The position numbers were made by a program, and so were the translations under genes. A stretch of DNA of 64,000 nucleotides. Origin: Rhodobacteraceae bacterium EL53 (GTDB lineage: Bacteria > Pseudomonadota > Alphaproteobacteria > Rhodobacterales > Rhodobacteraceae). Positions 26,471 through 35,833 of this stretch are shown piece by piece (the stretch's first letter is position 1; the number at the start of each line of letters is the position of its first letter). Below the pieces are notes generated by a model, which did no database searches, had not been told where the DNA came from, and worked only from the letters and a program-made list of their open reading frames with translations. The DNA is taken from contig OMPR01000007.1 of NCBI GenBank assembly GCA_900313015.1, forward strand, positions 42,350 through 106,349, given 5' to 3'.

Positions 26471-28562
26471 AAAAGAACTGCGCGGACGTGCGGTAGATGA
26501 CCTGACATGGACCACGCTGGAAGGGATCGATGTCAAGCCGCTCTATACTGAAGAAGACACCAAAGACTTGCCACACATGGGGACAATCCCGGGCGAGGGG
26601 CCGTTTACACGTGGTGTAAAGGCGACCATGTACGCGGGACGCCCGTGGACCATTCGTCAGTATGCAGGTTTTTCCACGGCCGAGGAATCCAACGCCTTTT
26701 ACCGACGCAATCTGGCGGCGGGTCAGCAAGGGGTCTCTGTCGCCTTCGATCTGGCAACGCACCGGGGGTATGACTCCGATCACCCGCGCGTTGTCGGCGA
26801 TGTTGGCAAGGCGGGCGTCGCCATCGACAGCGTTGAAGACATGAAAATCCTGTTTGACGGCATTCCGTTGGACAAGGTCTCGGTTTCGATGACCATGAAC
26901 GGGGCTGTTGTGCCGATTTTGGCCAGCTTCATCGTCGCGGGCGAAGAGCAAGGTCACGACAAAGCGCTGCTTGCGGGCACCATTCAGAATGACATTCTGA
27001 AAGAGTTCATGGTGCGCAACACCTATATTTATCCGCCTGAGCCCTCGATGCGGATCATTTCGGACATTATCGAATACACTTCGAACGAGATGCCCAAATT
27101 CAACTCGATCTCGATTTCCGGCTATCACATGCAGGAAGCGGGTGCGAACCTAGTACAGGAACTTGCCTATACGCTGGCGGATGGTCGTGAATACGTGCGC
27201 GCCGCGATCGAGGCGGGTATGGACGTGGACAAGTTCGCAGGCCGTTTGTCGTTCTTCTTTGCCATTGGCATGAACTTTTTCATGGAGGCTGCCAAACTGC
27301 GCGCCGCGCGTCTGCTGTGGCACCGCATCATGACTGAATTTGGCGCCAAGTCGGATCGTTCGAAGATGCTGCGCACGCACTGCCAGACATCTGGCGTGTC
27401 GTTGCAGGAACAAGACCCTTACAACAACGTCGTACGCACCGCCTACGAGGCGATGTCGGCGGCACTGGGGGGAACTCAGTCGTTGCACACGAATGCGTTG
27501 GACGAGGCGATTGCCCTACCAACGGATTTCTCGGCCCGGATCGCGCGTAACACGCAGCTGATCCTGCAAGAAGAAACAGGCATTACCAATGTGGTCGATC
27601 CACTTGCTGGGTCTTACTATGTTGAAAGCCTGACGGCTGAGCTGGCCGACAAAGCTTGGGCTTTGATCGAAGAAGTCGAAGAAATGGGCGGCATGACCAA
27701 GGCGGTCGCGTCGGGGATGCCGAAACTGCGGATCGAAGAGTCAGCAGCCCGGCGTCAGGCGATGATCGACCGCGGCGAAGAGGTTGTCGTTGGCGTCAAC
27801 AAATACCGTCTCAGCGAGCAAGATCCGATTGATATCTTGGATGTGGACAACGTGGCCGTACGTGAAAGCCAAGTTGCGCGTTTGGAAAATATCCGCGCTA
27901 CACGGGACGAGGCAGCCTGCACCGCAGCGTTGGCCGAATTGACGCGTCGCGCAAAAGAGGGCGGCAACCTGCTCGAAGGGGCTGTCGAAGCCGCCCGTGC
28001 TCGCGCATCTGTAGGAGAAATCAGCATGGCGATGGAAGACGAATTTGGTCGCCACCGCGCCGAGGTTAAAACGCTGGCCGGTGTGTATGGGGCGGCATAT
28101 GAAGGCGATGAAGGCTTTGCAGCCATTCAGAAAAGCATCGAGGAGTTTGCCGAAACCGAAGGCCGCCGTCCACGTTTGTTGGTGGTGAAGATGGGGCAAG
28201 ACGGTCATGACCGTGGTGCCAAAGTCATCGCAACGGCCTTTGCTGATATCGGCTTTGACGTCGACGTTGGCCCCTTGTTCCAAACCCCAGCCGAAGCTGC
28301 GCAAGACGCGGTCGATAACGACGTGCACGTTGTTGGCATCAGCTCGCAGGCTGCGGGTCACAAAACGCTGGCACCGCAACTGGTACAGGCGTTGAAAGAG
28401 GCCGGCGCCGAGGATGTGATTGTGATCTGTGGTGGGGTTATTCCTCAGCAGGATTATCAGTTCCTCTACGATAATGGCGTTAAGGCGATCTTTGGTCCGG
28501 GCACAAACATACCCGAAGCAGCACAGGATATCCTGAAGCTGATCGGCGAAACGCGGACCTAA
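26436..28562 (+). CDS. mcm: Methylmalonyl-CoA mutase, single-chain
   Basis: A 708-residue adenosylcobalamin enzyme that isomerises (R)-methylmalonyl-CoA to succinyl-CoA. The N-terminal TIM-barrel domain includes [38 protein letters not shown] and [12 protein letters not shown]. The C-terminal B12-binding domain (about residues 575-700) has [18 protein letters not shown], with the Asp-x-His-x-x-Gly cobalt ligand motif, GISSQAAGH, and [19 protein letters not shown] precedes ATG. It completes the route begun by PccAB; the epimerase gene is not in the window. Confidence 0.97.
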   Translation: MTKTDDWRALAEKELRGRAVDDLTWTTLEGIDVKPLYTEEDTKDLPHMGTIPGEGPFTRGVKATMYAGRPWTIRQYAGFSTAEESNAFYRRNLAAGQQGVSVAFDLATHRGYDSDHPRVVGDVGKAGVAIDSVEDMKILFDGIPLDKVSVSMTMNGAVVPILASFIVAGEEQGHDKALLAGTIQNDILKEFMVRNTYIYPPEPSMRIISDIIEYTSNEMPKFNSISISGYHMQEAGANLVQELAYTLADGREYVRAAIEAGMDVDKFAGRLSFFFAIGMNFFMEAAKLRAARLLWHRIMTEFGAKSDRSKMLRTHCQTSGVSLQEQDPYNNVVRTAYEAMSAALGGTQSLHTNALDEAIALPTDFSARIARNTQLILQEETGITNVVDPLAGSYYVESLTAELADKAWALIEEVEEMGGMTKAVASGMPKLRIEESAARRQAMIDRGEEVVVGVNKYRLSEQDPIDILDVDNVAVRESQVARLENIRATRDEAACTAALAELTRRAKEGGNLLEGAVEAARARASVGEISMAMEDEFGRHRAEVKTLAGVYGAAYEGDEGFAAIQKSIEEFAETEGRRPRLLVVKMGQDGHDRGAKVIATAFADIGFDVDVGPLFQTPAEAAQDAVDNDVHVVGISSQAAGHKTLAPQLVQALKEAGAEDVIVICGGVIPQQDYQFLYDNGVKAIFGPGTNIPEAAQDILKLIGETRT

Positions 28563-29048
28563 ATGGGCAAGCGGGGTCAGATCCTATTTGGCATGGCTGG
28601 GGGTGCGCTTTGGGGCATTCTTGTCTGCGCAACACCGATGTGGCTGGATCTTCCCTATTTGCCTGCGGCCCTTGCTTTACCCGGCGCGTTTCTCGCGCCG
28701 GGTCTTTTCTTGGCCGCTGTAATTGGACGTTTGGCCCAGCGTCGGTTCTTTGATGATGGGATCATCGACGGCGATCCGTTTCAACCCGGGTCTGGCGCGG
28801 AGCTGGACCAGCGGGTTTTGACAAATACAGTGGAGCAATTGGTTTTGGCGCTGATGCTCTGGCCCTTTGTTGCAATGACGCTTGGCGGCGCAGTTGTGAT
28901 CGCCCTTGGGCTGTCATTTACAGTGATGCGGGTGTTGTTCTGGATCGGCTATCACCTATCGCCCCCTTTGCGCGGGTTGGGGTTTGCGGGCACATTTTAT
29001 CCCACACTCATAGCGACGCTTTGGGCGTTTGCTGCTTGGGCGGGATAA
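28563..29048 (+). CDS. MAPEG-family membrane protein
   Basis: A 161-residue inner-membrane protein with four hydrophobic segments (about residues 8-24, 34-56, 92-118, 140-159). LDQRVLTNTVEQLVLALMLWPFV matches the conserved MAPEG segment (RxxxNTxEQ), and RVLFWIGYHLSPPLRGLGFAGTFYPTL is the typical final part. MAPEG proteins in animals include glutathione-dependent enzymes; bacterial roles are little known. It starts at the base after the mcm stop, so it is probably cotranscribed with mcm. Confidence 0.85.
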   Translation: MGKRGQILFGMAGGALWGILVCATPMWLDLPYLPAALALPGAFLAPGLFLAAVIGRLAQRRFFDDGIIDGDPFQPGSGAELDQRVLTNTVEQLVLALMLWPFVAMTLGGAVVIALGLSFTVMRVLFWIGYHLSPPLRGLGFAGTFYPTLIATLWAFAAWAG

Positions 29049-29155
29049 AGCACGTGACACTTCACGGCGGTTTCGTGCCCTGGTGATCCTTTCTTCGTTT
29101 TGCCGTTGTGCTTGGGCCACTGCTTTGTACGGTACTCTCCAAAGGAGACTTTGAC

Positions 29156-29764
29156 ATGCAATTGGATCATTTGGCAGTCGCGGGTGAGTCCCTGTCCGAT
29201 GCGGTCGCGCATGTGGAGCAGGCGCTAGGGGTTGCAATGCAACCCGGCGGACAGCACCCGCGTTATGGAACGCATAATCGTTTGATCGGGTTGATGGATG
29301 GGCTGTATCTTGAGGCGATCGCGATTGAACCCGGCGTGGTTCCGGAAAATCAGCCCAGGTGGTTCGATTTGGACAATTTCAAAGGGCCTGCGCGTCTGAC
29401 AAACTGGATCCTCCGGTCGCCTTCTTTGGAACAAGAGGCTGAGACGCTGTCACCGCATGCGCGTCAACTGGTGGCCATGCAACGAGGGGATCTCAGGTGG
29501 CTGATGACGGTGCCGGTGGATGGGCTTTTGCCTTATGAAAATCTGTATCCGGCGGTGCTGGAATGGCAAGGGCGGTTGCCGGTGGAAAGTTTAGCCCCCA
29601 CTGGGTGTCGGTTGCTGCGCCTGACGATCCGCCATCCTGACGGGGATGCATTGGGTGCAGACGTAGCGCCGATCCTAAAGGATCAGAAGGTCGCATTCGA
29701 AGCTGGCCCGCATGGAATGAGTGCTGAATTTGAAACGCCGCACGGGCGTCGCGTGCTGGAATGA
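29156..29764 (+). CDS. VOC-superfamily glyoxalase-like protein
   Basis: A 202-residue protein of the glyoxalase-like (VOC) superfamily. MQLDHLAVAGESLSDAVAHVEQALGVAMQPGGQHPRYGTHNRLIGL shows the beta-alpha-beta start with a His, and YLEAIAIEP follows with a Glu. The second half ends GLSAEFETPHGRRVLE-like, with MSAEFETPHGRRVLE seen here. ATG 29156 has AAAGGAGA upstream; an earlier start at 29108 is unlikely. The stop overlaps the next start by four bases. Substrate is unknown. Confidence 0.82.
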   Translation: MQLDHLAVAGESLSDAVAHVEQALGVAMQPGGQHPRYGTHNRLIGLMDGLYLEAIAIEPGVVPENQPRWFDLDNFKGPARLTNWILRSPSLEQEAETLSPHARQLVAMQRGDLRWLMTVPVDGLLPYENLYPAVLEWQGRLPVESLAPTGCRLLRLTIRHPDGDALGADVAPILKDQKVAFEAGPHGMSAEFETPHGRRVLE

Positions 29765-30285
29765 GGGTCCGTCCGGCAACTCAGAAAGATGCAGATGCGA
29801 TCTGTTTGATCATGAACGCCATGATTCAAGACACCCTAAATACTTTCACGACCAAACTGCGGGATCCTGCGTCTGTTGTGGACGATATTGCGCAACGCGG
29901 CGCTGGTTTTCTAGTCGCCGAAGATCAGGGGCAGGTGGTTGGGTTTGCGACTTACCGTCCATTCCGCAACGGGCCGGGCTATTCCCACACGCAAGAACAT
30001 TCAATCCAGCTGAGCGCAGAGGCGCGTGGGCGCGGTGTGGGGCGGGCCTTGATGATGCAGTTGGAACAAGTGGCACAAGATCGCGGAGTTCATATTTTGG
30101 TTGCAGGCATCAGTGCACCAAATCAGGCAGCCATCCAATTCCATCGCGCGCTTGGGTTTACCGAGGTCGGGCGCATGCCAGAAGTAGGGTTTAAATGGGG
30201 GGAGTGGTTGGATCTTGTATTAATGCAGAAAAATCTTGTTGCGGTAGAAAAAGCCGCACCTGACACTTCTGAAAAGTGCAGTTAG
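29761..30285 (+). CDS. GNAT N-acetyltransferase, phosphinothricin acetyltransferase-like
   Basis: A 174-residue GNAT enzyme. MRVRPATQKDADAICLIMNAMIQDT at the start and FATYRPFRNGPGYSHTQEHSIQLSAEARGRGVGRALM (acetyl-CoA pyrophosphate-binding Q/RxxGxG/A) are typical, with ISAPNQAAIQFHRALGFTEVGRMPEVGFKWGEWLDLVLMQK at the end. The family acetylates amino acids such as methionine sulfone analogues. Its start overlaps the VOC stop (ATGA). Confidence 0.88.
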   Translation: MRVRPATQKDADAICLIMNAMIQDTLNTFTTKLRDPASVVDDIAQRGAGFLVAEDQGQVVGFATYRPFRNGPGYSHTQEHSIQLSAEARGRGVGRALMMQLEQVAQDRGVHILVAGISAPNQAAIQFHRALGFTEVGRMPEVGFKWGEWLDLVLMQKNLVAVEKAAPDTSEKCS

Positions 30286-30294
30286 GATACGTCT

Positions 30295-30975
30295 ATGTCA
30301 CTCTGGACCCGTATAAGCGACGCGCTCAGCGCGCTCTCCCAAGGCGAAAGCCTGACGCAAGTCTTTGATCGCTTGCGCACTCCACCTGAAAAATCCGTTG
30401 CTTTTGCTATCGCAGTGATCGCTTTGGGGGCGAAAATGGCCAAAGCGGACGGGCAGGTCACGCGGGACGAGGTAACGGCGTTTCGCGAGGTGTTTCAGAT
30501 CGCGCGGGATGACGAGGCGGGCGCTGCACGGGTCTTTGATATGGCCCGAACCGATGTGGCGGGATACGAGGAATATGCACGAAGCATCCAGCAGATGTTC
30601 TCGGATGATCCAACAACCCTGTGTGATCTGATGGAGGGGCTGTTTCACATTGCGATGGCCGATGGTTTTTACCATCCCGGAGAAAATGAATTCCTATCAG
30701 AAGTCAGCAGAATCTTTGGACAGAATGAACAACAGTTTATGGCGCTCAGGGCGCGCTTCGTCCCTGATGCGCCAACAGATCCGTACACGGTTTTGGGCGT
30801 TCAGGCTGATATGACTATGCCTGAAATCCGTAAGGTCTGGCGTCAATTGGTCCGCGAAACCCATCCGGATGCAATGATCGCGCGGGGAGTTCCCGAAGAA
30901 GCGATCAGACTGGCTGAAAAGCGTATGATCGACATCAACCGGGCCTGGGATGAGATCAACGGCGCACGGATCTGA
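30295..30975 (+). CDS. TerB-like domain fused to a C-terminal J domain
   Basis: A 226-residue protein. An N-terminal TerB/DjlA-type helical domain (residues about 35-145) has AVIALGAKMAKADGQVTRDEVTAFREVF and GLFHIAMADGFYHPGENEFLSEVSRIFG, each with an acidic metal-type pattern. A C-terminal J domain (about 160-226) has DPYTVLGVQADMTMPEIRKVWRQLVRETHPDAM, where His-Pro-Asp should stimulate the Hsp70 ATPase. Unlike DjlA there is no N-terminal membrane helix, so it is probably cytosolic. It sits 10 bases after the GNAT gene and three bases before the next gene. Confidence 0.88.
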   Translation: MSLWTRISDALSALSQGESLTQVFDRLRTPPEKSVAFAIAVIALGAKMAKADGQVTRDEVTAFREVFQIARDDEAGAARVFDMARTDVAGYEEYARSIQQMFSDDPTTLCDLMEGLFHIAMADGFYHPGENEFLSEVSRIFGQNEQQFMALRARFVPDAPTDPYTVLGVQADMTMPEIRKVWRQLVRETHPDAMIARGVPEEAIRLAEKRMIDINRAWDEINGARI

Positions 30976-30978
30976 GCG

Positions 30979-31992
30979 ATGCGTTTGGCGACCTATAATG
31001 TGGAATGGTTTGCTAATCTTTTCGATAACGAAGACCAACTGATCAGCGATAGCAACTGGTCAGGGCGTTTTGATGTGACAAAGGTCGAACAAATCGAAGC
31101 GATCGCCAAAGTTTTGACGGCGGTCGACGCGGACGCGATCCTGATTGTTGAGGCCCCTAATACGGGGCGCAAGCAAAACACTGTGCACGCATTGGAACGA
31201 TTTGCTGCCACTTTCAATTTGCGGACACGCAGCGCGCTGATTGGGTTTGCCAACGATACGGATCAAGAAATCGCACTGTTGTATGATCCTGATGTGGTGA
31301 CTGCCAGCCATGATCCCAAAGGTGAAGAGACAGGGAAACGCGGCAGCACAACACCGCCGCGTTTTGATGGCGTGTTTCGGATTGACCTGGATATTGATGC
31401 TACTGAGGACTTGATACGCTTTTCCAAACCCCCTTTGGAACTGGCCGTGCAAACAGCCAACGGGACGCAGTTTCGCTTGATCGGGGCGCATTTGAAATCC
31501 AAAGCCCCGCATGGAGCCAAGACCCGGGACGAGGTTATTCGCATTTCGATTGCCAACCGACGCAAGCAGTTGGCGCAGGCGATATGGCTGAGCGCACGTG
31601 TGCAAGAGCATCAAGCCGCTGGAGAAGACGTGATTTTGCTTGGGGATCTGAACGATGGCCCGGGATTGGATGAGTTCGAGCACCTTTTTGGCCGGTCATC
31701 GGTCGAAATCCTGCTGGATGCAGGGCTCTACGACCCACATGCAGATAAAGCCATTCAAAAGCGCGCACGTGCGGTGCCCACCACAGCTCGGTTCAAGATA
31801 CGAGGAGAGGGGCGTTATCTGCAGGCCTTGTTGGATTACATCATGGTGACGCCGCGATTGCAGGCGCGACGCCCCGTTTGGCGGATCTGGCACCCTTTTG
31901 ACGATGCTGAATGTTGGAAAGTTCCTGAATTGCGCGATGCTTTGCTCACGGCTTCGGATCATTTCCCTGTCTCTATGGAAATTGACATATGA
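30979..31992 (+). CDS. Endonuclease/exonuclease/phosphatase-family protein
   Basis: A 337-residue enzyme of the DNase I-like fold. MRLATYNVEWFANLF supplies the Asn and the aromatic start, ADAILIVEAPN the metal-binding Glu, GAHLKSKAP the His segment, VILLGDLNDGPGLDEFEHL the catalytic Asp-x-Asn, and LLTASDHFPVSMEI the final Ser-Asp-His. There is no signal peptide. Substrate (DNA, phospholipid or sugar phosphate) is not determinable. It follows the TerB-J gene with a gap of three bases. Confidence 0.88.
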   Translation: MRLATYNVEWFANLFDNEDQLISDSNWSGRFDVTKVEQIEAIAKVLTAVDADAILIVEAPNTGRKQNTVHALERFAATFNLRTRSALIGFANDTDQEIALLYDPDVVTASHDPKGEETGKRGSTTPPRFDGVFRIDLDIDATEDLIRFSKPPLELAVQTANGTQFRLIGAHLKSKAPHGAKTRDEVIRISIANRRKQLAQAIWLSARVQEHQAAGEDVILLGDLNDGPGLDEFEHLFGRSSVEILLDAGLYDPHADKAIQKRARAVPTTARFKIRGEGRYLQALLDYIMVTPRLQARRPVWRIWHPFDDAECWKVPELRDALLTASDHFPVSMEIDI

Positions 31993-32020
31993 CCTTTGAA
32001 CCGGGGACGGAGATCCATAT

Positions 32021-32416
32021 ATGAGGGGTATGAAACAGATTGCTTCTCTGGCCCTCGTGGCCACGCTAGCCGCCGCGCCGGTTACGGCTCAAGACGCTAC
32101 CGACACGGATAAGTCTTTGATGGAGCAGGGTGCTGAACTGTTCTTTAAGGGGCTGCGTGAAGAAATGGAGCCAACTCTGGATAGCCTGCGAGGGTTGGCA
32201 GAAGAATACGGCCCTTCCATGCGCAGTTTTTTTGAAGAAATGGGACCGGCACTAGCCGATATGGCAAGCCAGGTTCAGGATTGGAGCGCCTATCATGCGC
32301 CTGAAATGCTAGAAAACGGGGATATTATTATCCGCAAGAAAGTTACGCCCGAGGGAGAGGCTCCGATAGATCCAGCACCCGAAGATGAACCACCCTCAGG
32401 TGCAACAGATATCTAA
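32021..32416 (+). CDS. Exported hypothetical protein
   Basis: A 131-residue protein with a signal peptide (MKQIASLALVATLAAAPVTAQDA after three leader residues). The mature region is acidic and helical: SLMEQGAELFFKGLREEMEPTLDSLRGLAEEYGPSMRSFFEEMGPALADMASQVQDW, then YHAPEMLENGDIIIRKK and a Pro-rich acidic tail. Such proteins are common in the Roseobacter group with no known role. GGAG precedes the ATG at 32021. It converges on ppx with overlapping stop codons. Confidence 0.75.
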   Translation: MRGMKQIASLALVATLAAAPVTAQDATDTDKSLMEQGAELFFKGLREEMEPTLDSLRGLAEEYGPSMRSFFEEMGPALADMASQVQDWSAYHAPEMLENGDIIIRKKVTPEGEAPIDPAPEDEPPSGATDI

Positions 32417-33957
32417 CCTTTGATAATGACCTCATGCTCGGCATCAAGCGCATTGGCCAAAGAGTCAAACCGCGCCTGAGCCACTTCGCTGTAAAGTGGT
32501 ACGGTACTTTTGGGGAGGATCATCTCAAGGCGACGCTTTTTTGGATACCAGTGCAGTTTGCCCATCTTGGTGTCTTTTTGCATCCATAACATCGCGCCCA
32601 AACGCATGGCTTTGCCCAGAACTTCGGCCTGTTTCTGCTCTTTGTCGGTGAGCAACTCGTATAGGGGTTCAAAACGGTTCCCGGCGCGTTTGTTGCGATA
32701 CCTGTGTTGCAATGCCAGCCCTAGGAAAACACGTTCAGAGTGTTTTAGTCCGCCCAGATTTGCACGGGTTGCATTGTCAAAGCAAACCTCGGCCCGATAG
32801 TCAGGGTGCGCGCGCCAGCTGACGTCGTGTAACAGACACGCGGCTTTTATCAGACGCACCTGAGCCTTTGGCGCGGATTTGTACAAAGGCATCACAAAAT
32901 CAAACAGCTGCTTGCCAAAGCCGGGCAGACGGGCGTCCTTGTTTTCAGCCCAGTAACAGGATTCGATCAAAGGATCCCGATTGCGCAGCTTTTGTGGCAT
33001 CTGTTCGTACAACAACCCTTCGCGGATTCCGTAGCTGGAAATCGCGATATCCTTGGGTTTGAAGGTACGGACAAGGCGCGTCAAAACATCCATCGCGTAG
33101 GGCACCAACGCCATCCGGGACGACGACACACCAGCCCGATTGCGCAGTTTGTCGAGATCACTTTGTTCGATGAATTTGATCGTTTCGCGCACATCCGTCA
33201 CGGTCATGCGATATTCATGCAGAACCTTAAGGGGGTAGCCGCGTCGTACCATGTCGATACGGGCGATCGCGCGCCAGCTGCCCCCAACGAGGAACAGGCG
33301 ATCCGGTTGTGGCCCCATCTGTTGATAGAGCCCCTCCATCACCTCTTTGATGTGGTTCTTGAGACCGCGTCGTCCGCCTTTGATGTCCCGCAATTTGAGC
33401 GGGCCAAGTGACGAGGTCACCCGCTTTCCCACCGTACCGTCGTGGATTTCAGCCAATTCCATGGATGAGCCGCCGATGTCACAGATCAACCCATAGGCGC
33501 CCGGCCAGCCCAGCAATACGCCTTGGGCGGATAGGCGCGCCTCTTCCTTGCCGTCGATGACCTGAATGTGCAGGCCGGTTTCTTTCAATACCTCGGCGCA
33601 GAAATCAGGGCCATCCTCAGCATCGCGAACCGCAGCTGTCGCGACCACGTGCAGGGGGGGCATGTCCAAACCCTGTGCCAGATGTTGGAACCGATTCAAG
33701 GCGGCGAGTGCGCGTTCCCGACCTTTTGGGTTCAGGCGGCCCGTTTCGGACAATCCAGCCCCGAGCGCGCACATGACTTTCTCGTTGTAGAAATAAGCAG
33801 GTGAGCGGGCCGCGCCGTCGAACACAACCATACGGACAGAGTTCGATCCGACATCGACCACTCCGACGCGGGACAAAGCCCGGGCACTGGGATCATCGAA
33901 CAAAGGCCGTCCAAACGGACCCCAGTCAGGGGCAGTTATCGCAGGTGAATGGTCCAT
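32413..33957 (-). CDS. ppx: Exopolyphosphatase, Ppx/GppA family
   Basis: A 514-residue phosphatase of polyphosphate or guanosine pentaphosphate. The actin-like N-terminal fold shows VGVVDVGSNSVRMVVFDG (phosphate 1 loop), EEARLSAQGVLLGWP, and ICDIGGSSMELAEI (phosphate 2 loop). The C-terminal HD-type region has ACLLHDVSWRAHPDYRAE. Length agrees with the longer, HD-containing Ppx. It runs in the same direction as hdaA, 66 bases upstream; polyphosphate kinase is not between them. Confidence 0.92.
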   Translation of the reverse strand: MDHSPAITAPDWGPFGRPLFDDPSARALSRVGVVDVGSNSVRMVVFDGAARSPAYFYNEKVMCALGAGLSETGRLNPKGRERALAALNRFQHLAQGLDMPPLHVVATAAVRDAEDGPDFCAEVLKETGLHIQVIDGKEEARLSAQGVLLGWPGAYGLICDIGGSSMELAEIHDGTVGKRVTSSLGPLKLRDIKGGRRGLKNHIKEVMEGLYQQMGPQPDRLFLVGGSWRAIARIDMVRRGYPLKVLHEYRMTVTDVRETIKFIEQSDLDKLRNRAGVSSSRMALVPYAMDVLTRLVRTFKPKDIAISSYGIREGLLYEQMPQKLRNRDPLIESCYWAENKDARLPGFGKQLFDFVMPLYKSAPKAQVRLIKAACLLHDVSWRAHPDYRAEVCFDNATRANLGGLKHSERVFLGLALQHRYRNKRAGNRFEPLYELLTDKEQKQAEVLGKAMRLGAMLWMQKDTKMGKLHWYPKKRRLEMILPKSTVPLYSEVAQARFDSLANALDAEHEVIIKG

Positions 33958-34023
33958 ATCATCCCCGGAATTTTTGGAGTTAAGATGCGCAATTGGTCCG
34001 CTTGGGTCAATCGCGCTGTCGTC

Positions 34024-34695
34024 TCATGCGACATCTTCGTTCAACACTCTGATGGCCAGTGCCCGTGTTATCGGGCGACTTTCAGTCAGCGCAATACGAT
34101 CCAGACGATCCACGACCTGAGCAGCCGTCTCAAAGCGCCGGTCCATGTGTTTCACAAGGTACGAAATCACATCCGGTTTGGGAAAAAGCTGGCGATCCAC
34201 AAACAGCTTAGCCAAAACCGCACAGAGCAGCGCATCGTCAGGCGGATCAAGTGCAACATGATGCGCGCCTTGGATGCGGCTTTGTAAATCCGGTAAGGGG
34301 AGTTCCCAGAAACGCGGCGCGAGGCGCCCAGTCATCAACAGCGTATGTCCCTCAGCAAGGGTGAGGTTATGCAGATGAAACAACGATTTCTGTATTTCCA
34401 GATCCGCAGCGACAAAAGGAACGTCTTCTATGGCGATTGGCCCTTGTGCCAATTCTGGTACATCTTCGTATCGCAGATCGGCGGCATTCAGAATGCGCCC
34501 GCCGGTTTCTCCGGCCCACACATGTGCCAGATGCGTTTTACCAGCCCCTGCAGGACCTGTCAGAACCAATTTGTTCCCCGGCCAAGAAGAGGCAGAGATC
34601 ATTGCAACCGCCAACGCATTGGACGGGGACACAAAGAAGTCCTCGCGGCCCAATGCGGTTTTGGCCGGCAAATCAAAGCTTAGCTGTTCGGCCAT
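34024..34695 (-). CDS. hdaA: HdaA-type DnaA-related replication regulator
   Basis: A 223-residue AAA+ protein related to DnaA domain III. MAEQLSFDLPAKTALGREDFFVSPSNALAV at the start contains the clamp-binding QLSFDLP motif, LVLTGPAGAGKTHLAHVWA is Walker A, and IAIEDVPF stands where Walker B lies. It lacks the DnaA DNA-binding domain. In Caulobacter HdaA, with the sliding clamp, converts DnaA-ATP to DnaA-ADP to prevent over-initiation. The PerM-type gene precedes it with adjoining stop and start; ppx follows. Confidence 0.92.
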   Translation of the reverse strand: MAEQLSFDLPAKTALGREDFFVSPSNALAVAMISASSWPGNKLVLTGPAGAGKTHLAHVWAGETGGRILNAADLRYEDVPELAQGPIAIEDVPFVAADLEIQKSLFHLHNLTLAEGHTLLMTGRLAPRFWELPLPDLQSRIQGAHHVALDPPDDALLCAVLAKLFVDRQLFPKPDVISYLVKHMDRRFETAAQVVDRLDRIALTESRPITRALAIRVLNEDVA

Positions 34696-35763
34696 TTATT
34701 CGGCGTCCCGTCCCGTGATCCCTTGGTACAACCGACTGCTCAGGTATTGCGCAGTTCCGAACCGTGCCAGCACTCCCAAAGCCGCGGCAACGGGGACAGC
34801 GATTAGCATGCCAACAAAGCCAAACAATGCGCCAAAGACAGACAGAGCCAACAGCAACCAGACGGGATGCAAACCGACCGAACTGCCAACCAGTTTCGGG
34901 GTGAGATAATTCCCTTCAATCACTTGTCCAAAGGCAAAGATCGCGCCCACAATCCCGATGGATGTCCAGTCGCCCCAGAATTGGAACAGGGCCAGACCGA
35001 TCGCCAAGGCACCGCCGATTAGTGCGCCGAGATAGGGGATAAAGGTGACCAAACCGGCGATAAAGCCGACGATCAAGCCAAATTGCAGCCCGACAAGCAT
35101 CAGGGCCACTGCATAATAGGTGCCCAAGATCAGGCAAACGGTACCCATACCGCGTACAAATGAGGCCAGCACTGCATCCACATCGGTTGCCAATTGGCGA
35201 ATGACGGGCGAGTGGTCACGTGGCACAAGGAAATCGATCCGCTCGATCATATTGTCCCAATCCAGCAGCAGATAGACGGCCACAACCGGGACAATCACCA
35301 GCAAAACTACGATATTGATGGCAGACCCAACAGACCCCACCAAGGTTTGCAGTAACTCACCCGTCTTTGATTTTAGGGTTTCCCCCAGCGTAACCAATAT
35401 CTGGTGTGTGTTTGATTCGCGGTCCAGCAGCGACGGGAATTTCTGATCCACAAAGGTGCGCAGGTCGCGGAACAGTTGCGGCAAAACGTCAATCAGGTCG
35501 ATTAACTGCGTGATCAAGGCTGGGACAACCATCAAAACTAAGATGACAAAGATCAACACAGAGACCACCGTAATGACCGCTGTTGCGGCCATGCGGGATA
35601 GGCCCCATCGCTCTAATCTGTCCGCGACCGGATCTATGAAATAGGCAATCGCCCCGCCAATGACAAAGGGTAACAAGACGTCCCCCAGAAACCAAAGGAC
35701 GAGAACAAACACAGCGGCGACAACGCCCCAGTATCTAACCTGATCTTTTGCCGAGAGGGCCAT
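34696..35763 (-). CDS. AI-2E-family (PerM-type) membrane protein
   Basis: A 355-residue membrane protein with about seven or eight hydrophobic segments. FLGDVLLPFVIGGAIAYFIDPVADRLERWGLSRM near residue 25 and GLIVGFIAGLVTFIPYLGALIGG near 215 are conserved in the family, as is the C-terminal VIEGNYLTPKLVGSSVGLHPVWLLLALSVFGALFGFVGMLIAVPVAA. ATG 35763 is preferred because GGAG precedes it. Family members are permease-like; the substrate here is unknown. It runs directly into hdaA, a common arrangement in alphaproteobacteria. Confidence 0.88.
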   Translation of the reverse strand: MALSAKDQVRYWGVVAAVFVLVLWFLGDVLLPFVIGGAIAYFIDPVADRLERWGLSRMAATAVITVVSVLIFVILVLMVVPALITQLIDLIDVLPQLFRDLRTFVDQKFPSLLDRESNTHQILVTLGETLKSKTGELLQTLVGSVGSAINIVVLLVIVPVVAVYLLLDWDNMIERIDFLVPRDHSPVIRQLATDVDAVLASFVRGMGTVCLILGTYYAVALMLVGLQFGLIVGFIAGLVTFIPYLGALIGGALAIGLALFQFWGDWTSIGIVGAIFAFGQVIEGNYLTPKLVGSSVGLHPVWLLLALSVFGALFGFVGMLIAVPVAAALGVLARFGTAQYLSSRLYQGITGRDAE

Positions 35764-35833
35764 GGGTGCTCCACATGCGAGGACGTTTGCCCCTTCATCG
35801 CTCAAGGGTGGGTTGCATGCAAGTGTCGCTGTT

